From Oceanobacter sp045430275 (GTDB taxonomy: Bacteria; Pseudomonadota; Gammaproteobacteria; Pseudomonadales; Oceanobacteraceae), in NCBI GenBank assembly GCA_045430275.1, contig JAILXU010000004.1:62001-126000 (forward strand): a DNA stretch of 64,000 bases. The letters are read 5' to 3'. Each line of letters starts with the position of its first letter. Within the stretch, counting starts at the first letter, position 1. Below are positions 9,380 through 16,723 of this stretch, one piece after another. The translations under genes were made by a program, and so were the position numbers. The notes under the pieces were generated by a model. That model was not told where the DNA came from. It saw nothing but the letters and a program-made list of their open reading frames with translations, and made no database searches.

Positions 9380-10869
9380 GCTGCTGCCTTGGTTTCTACT
9401 TGCTGTTCGATACGAAGATGTTCCTTGGCTTTTTTCAGCTCTTTTTCCAGGTACTCCACTCGGTATTCATCCAGCGATTTGAAGCCCTCACCGAGGATGG
9501 CCTGGTTGGCGTGGGTCATAATTAGTCGCAGTCTGTCCAAATCTACTTTTGCGTACCTTTCAACGCTTCTGGAGTCTTGGTGTCCCGTCAGTAGCATGAT
9601 TTCTGAGTCTGAGAGCCCTTCTGCGCCATCAGGTCGCTTGGCGTAGTTTTTCAGGAAGAAGCAGAATGAGTGCCGCATGGAGTGCGGGCCATAGTACCCA
9701 TGGTTTTCAATCATGTTTCCGAGCAAATTGGATTGAAGCCCTTCTAGGCGCTCATTTTTGATGACGCGCCGCTGTGCGGCATGCAGTGGATCAATAATCG
9801 AACTTCCGTAATCGGATAGGAACAGGGGGGAGCCCTTGTTGTCGCCCTTGAGCTTCTGAAACACGAAGTTGTGTCGTCCGTGGGCAATGTACTCTTCGTC
9901 CAGATACTTCATCAGATACTCAAAGAACAGGGTGGCATAGGGCTCCAGCATCATGGTGTGCTTGGTTTTTCTGCCCTTCCAGCACAGCTTTTTCTTCTGT
10001 TCTTCGTTCAGGCCTTTATATGCCTCAGCGCGGTTGTTTCGCTTTAAAGGCCTTCTTATAACGACTTCTAAGGCATTACAGTCAATGTCTTCCCAGAGGA
10101 GTTGCAGGCCCTCCACGGGGCGCACTCCTGTCGCTGCCCAAAGCGACCACAGTGCGGCATTCCGAGCGGATGTTGCCGACTGGATAACCAGCGGGATCTT
10201 GTCTAGAGGGAAATGCTGGTAATTCTCATACTCTTCCGTACTGCTGGCTATTGAGGGTAGGTGTTTGAATAGCCTCTCCCTTTTCATCTTGGCTCCGCCG
10301 CAAACAACGGCGGCAATAACCGAATGGCTGTTGATGGCCTGTTGTTGCTTGCGGGGTAAGGCGGTTCGCTGTATACCCGAATAGAACAAGGTGTCGTTAT
10401 CTAATAGATAAGGCTCTACCAACCCCATCTCCATCTGGTCTATCAGGTTGGAGTGATAGATCGCACTTTCCTCAATGAACTGTGCGATGGGAACGTGGTA
10501 GGCGGCGGAGGTGCTGTCTTTGACTATTCGCTGTGGGCGAGTTTTGGCAATGGCCGCGATAAGCTCATCCTGGGCTCCCTTGCCCTCCGTCAGATATGAG
10601 TGATAGCCAATAATTAGGCGTTCAAGTGTTTTGGCATCCATTGCTTCGCATTGAAGCTCGCCCTCGTACAGATAGTCGAGGAAGTTGGCTAGGCGGGCGC
10701 CATAATCTTTGAGGACGTTTTTGCCTTTCCCGTTTAACACCAGACCCTCCATGAACTTGGTGTACGGCTCGTACTCCACACTAAAATCGGTACCGCACGC
10801 CAACTTTAGACGATGGATCGTAAACCCATGAAAGGGGCGGGGCGTCAGTACGTAATGAATTAGAGGCAT
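9376..10869 (-). CDS. gmtY: Gamma-mobile-trio recombinase GmtY (tyrosine recombinase)
   Basis: A 497-residue site-specific recombinase and first gene of the five-gene operon. All catalytic positions are visible: Arg I in ATGVRPVEGLQL (R250), a beta-hairpin lysine region at GRKTKH (about 300-303), H-x-x-R in GPHSMRHSF (H396, R399), LTGH (H430) and the nucleophile in VERYAKVD (Y439). The N-terminal 200 residues would be the core-binding domain. A C-terminal charged helix (KELKKAKEHLRIEQQ) follows the catalytic domain. It is the most likely enzyme to cut the GAACCC core in the tRNA T arm. The operon is preceded by a 217-bp non-coding region with a long hairpin and a small regulator gene. Confidence 0.82.
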   Translation of the reverse strand: MPLIHYVLTPRPFHGFTIHRLKLACGTDFSVEYEPYTKFMEGLVLNGKGKNVLKDYGARLANFLDYLYEGELQCEAMDAKTLERLIIGYHSYLTEGKGAQDELIAAIAKTRPQRIVKDSTSAAYHVPIAQFIEESAIYHSNLIDQMEMGLVEPYLLDNDTLFYSGIQRTALPRKQQQAINSHSVIAAVVCGGAKMKRERLFKHLPSIASSTEEYENYQHFPLDKIPLVIQSATSARNAALWSLWAATGVRPVEGLQLLWEDIDCNALEVVIRRPLKRNNRAEAYKGLNEEQKKKLCWKGRKTKHTMMLEPYATLFFEYLMKYLDEEYIAHGRHNFVFQKLKGDNKGSPLFLSDYGSSIIDPLHAAQRRVIKNERLEGLQSNLLGNMIENHGYYGPHSMRHSFCFFLKNYAKRPDGAEGLSDSEIMLLTGHQDSRSVERYAKVDLDRLRLIMTHANQAILGEGFKSLDEYRVEYLEKELKKAKEHLRIEQQVETKAAA

Positions 10870-11012
10870 GTTTCAAATCTCAACTGTCCAATACCGCTCA
10901 ATAAAGTTTAAATAATTATTGATTCCATTAGCGCGCAGTTTGCCCCTCGCGTATTGACGTGAGCGACGATGAGCAGGACAATTTAAAAGTCGAGGGTGTT
11001 ATTCGACATTTG

Positions 11013-11046
11013 CGAGCTACTCATGGCTGCAACCATGAGTAGCTCG
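11013..11046. terminator. Perfect 14-bp hairpin between gmtY and the small regulator
   Basis: CGAGCTACTCATGG, loop CTGCAA, then the exact reverse complement. It follows the stop of the minus-strand regulator (11087) and precedes gmtY. There is no U tract on either strand, so it may be a terminator/attenuator, an mRNA structure or a protein-binding palindrome. Confidence 0.5.
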
Positions 11047-11086
11047 TGCCCTTTCTACGCATTTATGGTGCTGTTATATAAAACTG

Positions 11087-11344
11087 CTATCTGCTTTTTC
11101 CTCCTAGTTCCTGTTGGTTTTTTCTCGGTCTAAATTCATATTTACTAGGCCATAGCCCTTGGATTGGCTCATTTAACAACCCAGAGGTTTTGCTAGCCAC
11201 TCGATAGCATGTAGTGCGATTGTGGATCGTGTTATTCACCAGAGATGTTGATACTCCGAGGTCTCGTGTCAGGTCGGCCTGAGTCCACCTGGCCATTCGC
11301 AATCTATGGCTTATTTCTACACCATAAGGAGGTTTAGCCCTCAT
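11087..11344 (-). CDS. Small Ner/Nlp-like helix-turn-helix regulator
   Basis: An 85-residue basic protein. WTQADLTRDLGVSTSLVNNTIHNRT is a helix-turn-helix with the Ner/Nlp pattern, and IQGLWPSKYEF is the characteristic end of that family (usually IWPSRY). Ner-type proteins are small repressors in Mu-like phages and other mobile elements. It lies upstream of gmtY on the same strand and is divergent from the XRE gene at 11452, sharing a 107-bp control region full of palindromes. Control of the recombinase operon is inference from that position. Confidence 0.75.
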   Translation of the reverse strand: MRAKPPYGVEISHRLRMARWTQADLTRDLGVSTSLVNNTIHNRTTCYRVASKTSGLLNEPIQGLWPSKYEFRPRKNQQELGGKSR

Positions 11345-11369
11345 ATATTTAGCCTCAGACCTTTCTCAT

Positions 11370-11446
11370 TATCGAAACATGGTATATATTCGATAAAGTA
11401 GTGTTCACTATTCAATGAAGAGCAATCGCTATCTATACAATAGCGA
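11370..11446. promoter_or_regulatory. Divergent control region with three inverted repeats
   Basis: Between the Ner-like and XRE genes are three palindromes: TATCGAA...TTCGATA (11370-11395, 7-bp arms), TTCA...TGAA (11404-11419) and TCGCTAT...ATAGCGA (11426-11446, 7-bp arms). They are probable operators for one or both regulators, an arrangement like a phage immunity switch. Confidence 0.65.
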
Positions 11447-11451
11447 ATTAT

Positions 11452-12060
11452 ATGTATATGAATCAATCCCTCTCTACACAGGATTCACGCACCGGCTTTC
11501 AAGAGCGGTTCGCTGAATTGTTATCAGCATTGGGAATTTCCCAGAATGAGCTAGCAAGGCAACTGGGGTCGACTTCAGCGTTCATGAGTAATCTCGCTAG
11601 AGGGAAGTCCAAACCAAGCTTGGATCTGCTGGAGAAAATTGGCCGTCAATATAACGTCAGCATGGACTGGCTAATTTTAGGGAAGGGAGAAATGCGCGAA
11701 GCCCCAGAGATTGATGGTGAATTCTTGCAAACAATCGCTCTGAGAATGGAATTAGCGCGATTGATTGCAATTGGAGATGCGGAAGCCAACGAGCTATCTA
11801 ATGAGTTACTAGGCAAGAATCTCCGGATAGAACCGAGTATTCAAAGTAAAAATCGCTACCAGTTACTTCATAAACTTTCGTCAAAAGTCAATGAATGCCA
11901 GTTTAGTTGCGAACTGTATCGAAAATACCTACCAAGCTCCGATCATGACGAAAGAAACCGAAGAGTTCTGATTCAAGCAATAGAACACCAGCAGGCAAAA
12001 CTTGAAGATCCTTTAACGGCTTTACTTTTTTATAGCGAACCAAGTGACCACCAGAAGTAG
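11452..12060 (+). CDS. XRE-family (cI-like) transcriptional regulator
   Basis: A 202-residue protein. The N-terminal helix-turn-helix runs ALGISQNELARQLGSTSAFMSNLARGKSKPSLDLLEKIGRQYN... (about 24-66), ending DWLILGKGE, the hallmark of cI/XRE repressors of phages and integrative elements. The remaining 130 residues are helical and probably for dimerisation. There is no serine-protease-type LexA/cI cleavage domain, so control by RecA-stimulated cleavage is unlikely. It is transcribed divergently from the Ner-like gene, across a region with palindromic sites. A second ATG two codons in is an alternative start. It likely represses its own gene and/or the recombinase arm. Confidence 0.8.
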   Translation: MYMNQSLSTQDSRTGFQERFAELLSALGISQNELARQLGSTSAFMSNLARGKSKPSLDLLEKIGRQYNVSMDWLILGKGEMREAPEIDGEFLQTIALRMELARLIAIGDAEANELSNELLGKNLRIEPSIQSKNRYQLLHKLSSKVNECQFSCELYRKYLPSSDHDERNRRVLIQAIEHQQAKLEDPLTALLFYSEPSDHQK

Positions 12061-12163
12061 TAGCAGCCGCTGAGCTGAGTACTGAGACCGGAGTTAATAT
12101 CCTGAATCCCAGCACTCGGCCCTTCTGATCACGTCAGTATCACCAGACTTTGAGTCTCATCGC

Positions 12164-14986
12164 CTATTCCTCAAACTCTGCAGTAGAGAACTTCAGAACG
12201 CTACAGTTTTCTTTGATTGTTCTCTGCAGCGACTCATCAAATCCCGCAGGATGAGTAGACTCTATTTCCAATGTGATTCTTACCTCGATTCCTCGTGAGG
12301 CAAATTGCTCGATCACCTCATCGTAGATATCGGTGAAATCCGCCTTTGCAGTTAATGCACTCAGCTCTCTGGTTGCATAAAACTGTCTTTTAGGAACAGA
12401 AAGTGTGTGGTTGGTTGAAGTATCACCCGGCGGTTCTGAGTGGATATTAATATCAGGCACTGGCTGATCACTTGGAAATTCTGGCTTTATTGGCTTCTCT
12501 ATGTCATCGGATGAGAGCTTATCCAGTTCCCTTAGCCAGGAGTCTGCAAGCGACTGTTCGATCAACATTGCCTCGCTATCTATCGAGATCATCCCTGATT
12601 TGCCGTACAGAAAACCGAGGTACTGATCACCATCTTTGCCAGCTGCAAAGCCGAAGTAATCCTTGCTACCAATCGCCTGATTAATTGCTGCCTTGAATAC
12701 ACTGTCATTCAGTAAACGAGGCAGGTACAGGTAGTGGCAGCAGTTCTGGTAGACGGTCAGTGCAGAAACCTCGGTTATCCCATCCTTGAAGTAGAACTCC
12801 TCTAGAATGCGTTTCAGGTGCACCGGACTCCATTCGGTAATCAGCCAGTCTTCTTCTTTGAGTTTGTTTTCGATCTCCAGAGCCAGGTTAGCGGCTCCCG
12901 TAGAGAGAGTAATGGACTCCAAATTGAATGCCATTTTGCCCTTGAAGAACTCTTCCATCGGACACAACAGCCACTTATAGGCCTCACGCGAGACTCTACG
13001 CAAATCTTCCTGAGCACTATCCCGATTCTTTTTAGCCAATTTTGCCTGGAACAGATCAAGATTGAGCTTGCCATCATCAATATCACTGGCAATGCTCTTC
13101 CAAGCTAAGAATGTTCGGCCAGAATCCTTCAGACGGCTGACAACATCGAAATCGGGAGCAAGAAAAACAAGACGATTCTTCTTCTGGCGAGGCTGCTCGC
13201 CACGTTTGTCGAGAATTGCTCGTGCGGCATCTTCCGCACGGGCTTTATCCGTACGGCTGTAGCCAAAATCAGGATGTAGCAAAACCAAACGCGGCCCAGA
13301 ACCATATTCATCTGGAACATCGCTTGATGATGGGAATACATGAATCCCGGCAAAGCAATGACTACTACCAAACATCTGTCGGGCGCGGTCGCGTAACAGT
13401 GGTATCAACTCTTGGTTGTAATCCACATGTTGCTTGCGGCTCTCCATTTCACGACGCAAATTCGGCTTGGTATCCAGCCAGAATCTATCCTGATCGGCAT
13501 ACAGGTAATGCAAACGATCCTTCAGACGCTTCAACACGTCTTCAAAAATACCGATGGTTTGTTCTGGCTGAACACAACCCAGAAGAATTCTTTCGGCCTG
13601 TACGCCTTTAACTAGCTGAGTGGATACAGAAGGCGCACTGCCCAGAAAAATCGTCCGCATGGATCGCCTGGCGGCCTGTACACCACCAAAACGAGAGTCA
13701 TTACGGTCGATACTGTAAGATTCTGAACGAGGCCCATCGACTTCACGCTCTATCACAGGCTCCCAGCCATTCGGGAGGTAGTGAATGCTCTTGTCACGAA
13801 CAGTACTATCTTCCATGGTGATCGAACCGGGCATAATCATGGCGTCACGATTACCGGAAACCCACAGTTTGTGGATCACAATCGCCATGTATTGCAGCAC
13901 ACCACGGGTGCGCTGGAATTTGTCCAGCGTTGACCAGTCTTCATACAAGCGGTCAAAGATTTCTGGATGAATCGGATAAGAATGGCACATGCGCTCAAAA
14001 TACAGATTCGACTGGGTTTCTACCGGAAAGCGCACACTGTTTGCGCGGTAGAAATCGGAAAACTGTCGGCAAATACCTTCGACTTGATCTTGATCTCCAG
14101 CATGTTCAAACAAACGACGACGAACAATTTCGAAAGCCTCTTCTGTTGCAACAGGTTTCCAAACCGACTCAACGCGAGCAAAGTACTTTTCGAGTGAATT
14201 CAGCGCTCGTTGGCCATTACTACCGCCCACTTCCACCTCAGACTCTGGCAACGACGCCAACAGAATGGCATTCGGCACAGACTTCATCGCTTCTGTTAAA
14301 GCCTGAATAAAGGTCAGGTTGGAGTCAAAGGTACCGGCCTTGTAGCTTTTACCCGGCTCAAACTGACGCAGAAACGCCACCATCTCGTCCATCAGAATCA
14401 CACATGGGGCTGCACGGGTCAGCAGATCCACCATCAAGGCCTTGCCTGGCGATGTACCTTGTTCGTGAGATTCACGAATCATCTCCAGGCCTTCTTCACC
14501 TAACAACTGATACGCGATTTCCCCCCACAGGGTAGTGACTCTCTGGCCGTCTTTTTTCACCAGCTCCTGACTTGGAGACAGCGAAATACCATCAATCATT
14601 GCCACTTTGGCTTTTGGCAGCTCGGTAATGTCTGCTTCATCCAGAATCGGTGGAACACCTTCCAACAAGCTGGTGCGAACTTCATGGCAAGCCAGGTGAT
14701 ACACGGCCAGCATAGTGTGGGTTTTACCGCCACCAAACGCCGTTTGTAACTGAATAACCGGATCGCCCCCCAGACCCGCCAAGCGCTGCGCTACCGACAA
14801 CAACAACAAGCGCATCCCTTCGGTGATAAAGGTACGAGCGAAAAACTTTTCAGCGTCCTGATATTCGACCGAGGCTGTTTTATTGGCGACTTGGGCGATA
14901 TCAGCGGCAAATTCAGATTGTTTGAAGGTGCCCTCCAGCACATCTTTGTGGGGGCGGGCGATTTCAGTCCAGGGTTTTAAACTCAT
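12164..14986 (-). CDS. DUF499-family ATPase of an anti-phage cluster
   Basis: A 940-residue protein. Walker A is FGGGKTH (about 84-90, with the family-specific GGGKTH) and the Walker B-like stretch is CVILMDEMVAFL (about 205-216). The N-terminus KPWTEIARPHKDVLEG is typical of DUF499 proteins, which occur in defence islands beside DUF1156 methyltransferases and large helicases; the set of helicase, methylase and ATPase is known as Hma. The C-terminal ~100 residues form a separate small domain after a proline-rich linker. It starts 3 bp after the DUF262 gene and is the last gene of the operon. The ATPase likely powers a DNA-sensing or translocating complex; the exact role is unknown. Confidence 0.82.
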   Translation of the reverse strand: MSLKPWTEIARPHKDVLEGTFKQSEFAADIAQVANKTASVEYQDAEKFFARTFITEGMRLLLLSVAQRLAGLGGDPVIQLQTAFGGGKTHTMLAVYHLACHEVRTSLLEGVPPILDEADITELPKAKVAMIDGISLSPSQELVKKDGQRVTTLWGEIAYQLLGEEGLEMIRESHEQGTSPGKALMVDLLTRAAPCVILMDEMVAFLRQFEPGKSYKAGTFDSNLTFIQALTEAMKSVPNAILLASLPESEVEVGGSNGQRALNSLEKYFARVESVWKPVATEEAFEIVRRRLFEHAGDQDQVEGICRQFSDFYRANSVRFPVETQSNLYFERMCHSYPIHPEIFDRLYEDWSTLDKFQRTRGVLQYMAIVIHKLWVSGNRDAMIMPGSITMEDSTVRDKSIHYLPNGWEPVIEREVDGPRSESYSIDRNDSRFGGVQAARRSMRTIFLGSAPSVSTQLVKGVQAERILLGCVQPEQTIGIFEDVLKRLKDRLHYLYADQDRFWLDTKPNLRREMESRKQHVDYNQELIPLLRDRARQMFGSSHCFAGIHVFPSSSDVPDEYGSGPRLVLLHPDFGYSRTDKARAEDAARAILDKRGEQPRQKKNRLVFLAPDFDVVSRLKDSGRTFLAWKSIASDIDDGKLNLDLFQAKLAKKNRDSAQEDLRRVSREAYKWLLCPMEEFFKGKMAFNLESITLSTGAANLALEIENKLKEEDWLITEWSPVHLKRILEEFYFKDGITEVSALTVYQNCCHYLYLPRLLNDSVFKAAINQAIGSKDYFGFAAGKDGDQYLGFLYGKSGMISIDSEAMLIEQSLADSWLRELDKLSSDDIEKPIKPEFPSDQPVPDINIHSEPPGDTSTNHTLSVPKRQFYATRELSALTAKADFTDIYDEVIEQFASRGIEVRITLEIESTHPAGFDESLQRTIKENCSVLKFSTAEFEE

Positions 14987-14989
14987 TCG

Positions 14990-16675
14990 TTATTCATCCT
15001 CATCATCGAGCAGTTCCATCTCGGCGAACTTTTGCAGGATTAACTCGCTGCGCGCTTCGATAAAATCCTCAAAGTTTTCTGGTCTCCAGAGTGATTTCTT
15101 CTTCGGTATGCAATGTAGCTCCAGGAATTCATCGTCCTTGTCTTGCAGCCATTCATCCAGAGGTTTATCGGACTTGTCACCCGCGCCATTCTGATGCGCT
15201 GGCAGCATCATACAGTTTGCCAACTGATCCATTTCCCATTTTTGGAATCGCTGCACCATTCTGCCGCTATCTTCATTTTCCACTTTGATTTTCTTGAGAA
15301 TATTGCGGGCAAACATATGATCGATTTGTGGTTCATTCTTGACGCTGGATGCCTTGTATTCACTGCCATACCAAAGATTAAACACCAGATGGATATTCGA
15401 AGAACCATAACCTGACTGCCACTGTAATTTATAACTGGTTATGTCCAAAGAACGTCCATAATCCTGAATGGTTTTAAACACGTTGGCTTTTTTAAAGCCA
15501 TTGTCTTTATGGATCGTTTCAACCAGCCGATCAATCATGTTGTCTGGCTGTCCAGAGAACACGCCACCTAACAATGAACGCACCAGATAATCTTTGATAA
15601 AGTCCCTTGGTTTCCAGGCATCCGGATAATGGAAGCGTGCATAGACAAGAGGAATTAGTGCGTTATACGAGATCAAAGCTTTGTTTGAGCGGATATAGGT
15701 TCTTCTGACGACATCGTCTTTCACAAACTTCAGTGCTTCGGTAATACCTTTCCAATTCTCACTAATGGCTGAGCGAATCTTATCGTCCCGCAACTTATCC
15801 ACATCGTACTTGGCACCATGGCCAAGAATGGACATACTCAGCTTGATAAGAAAATCACGGGTGAATTTAAAACGACCGTTGTCATTGATTTCTTCAAGGA
15901 AGTCTTCCATTTCAACATCGGCATCCGTCCAATCCGTAGTCAATAAGGTGAACATCAAGTCCGACTTGCTCAGTGTTGTTCCACCCGAGTTAGCACGAAT
16001 AAAGACCTCGACCACATCTTCGAACGACAGACCACTGTCTTCATAGGTGTTATCCAGCTCTTGGTATATCAACGCCTGATCGTTGCTGAACTCTTTACTC
16101 ATTCGACTGAGGTTTTGACGAACCAGTCTTCTTTTTTCCTTCGCTAACTGAATGTCATACTTCTCTTCCAGATCTTCGAGCAAATCCTCCGGCAGTTCAT
16201 TGGTATAAACCAGAGGCTTTACCTCCACCCAGGGCCATTGAGCTTTTTCCGGTTTGATAAAACGGAAGCGGTAACGAATTTCATCCAGAGTATCTTTATC
16301 GCCGCTGAGTAGATCAAAATGCAAAACCTTGCCATCAATGCTGCCTTGCAAACCCAGATACAGACTCTGCAATCGCTGCTGACCATCCAGTACCAGACGT
16401 TTTATTCGCTTCAAATCGGTCTGATATTTTTCCTTCAAATTGACTTTGCCGTCATTGAAGTTCTGGATGAATGCCCTGTGCTTGATTTCGTCGCGGGTTT
16501 TCCAGATCAACATCGACGCCAGTGGGTACTGGCGCATGATGGAATCAAACAAGCGTTCAATCTGTTCTTCACTCCAGACAAACTTACGCTGGATATTGGG
16601 CAACCACAGCCCACCACCGTCAGCATCGCTCGCATTGATGTCTTTCACCATGGCTTTAATCGATTTGCTCGGCAT
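14990..16675 (-). CDS. DUF262 family protein with HNH/DUF1524-like C-terminus
   Basis: A 561-residue protein. The N-terminal DUF262 domain (GmrS/ParB-like fold) has the signature LVLDGQQRLQSLY (DGQQR about 97-101), used for nucleotide binding or hydrolysis in GmrSD-type restriction enzymes. Other conserved parts are IQRKFVWSEEQIERLFDSI and ANSGGTTLSKSDL. The C-terminal part has QIDHMFARNI (H453) followed by an asparagine-containing stretch, like the DUF1524/HNH nuclease half of GmrSD proteins. It sits between the methyltransferase and the DUF499 ATPase genes, so it may be the effector nuclease acting on unmodified DNA, or a type IV-like add-on. The gap of 48 bp upstream and 3 bp downstream suggests cotranscription. 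Confidence 0.82.
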   Translation of the reverse strand: MPSKSIKAMVKDINASDADGGGLWLPNIQRKFVWSEEQIERLFDSIMRQYPLASMLIWKTRDEIKHRAFIQNFNDGKVNLKEKYQTDLKRIKRLVLDGQQRLQSLYLGLQGSIDGKVLHFDLLSGDKDTLDEIRYRFRFIKPEKAQWPWVEVKPLVYTNELPEDLLEDLEEKYDIQLAKEKRRLVRQNLSRMSKEFSNDQALIYQELDNTYEDSGLSFEDVVEVFIRANSGGTTLSKSDLMFTLLTTDWTDADVEMEDFLEEINDNGRFKFTRDFLIKLSMSILGHGAKYDVDKLRDDKIRSAISENWKGITEALKFVKDDVVRRTYIRSNKALISYNALIPLVYARFHYPDAWKPRDFIKDYLVRSLLGGVFSGQPDNMIDRLVETIHKDNGFKKANVFKTIQDYGRSLDITSYKLQWQSGYGSSNIHLVFNLWYGSEYKASSVKNEPQIDHMFARNILKKIKVENEDSGRMVQRFQKWEMDQLANCMMLPAHQNGAGDKSDKPLDEWLQDKDDEFLELHCIPKKKSLWRPENFEDFIEARSELILQKFAEMELLDDEDE

Positions 16676-16723
16676 CCGTGTATTCCTTGAGTCTTAAAGG
16701 TTTCAAATCATGTTCTGTCAGAT

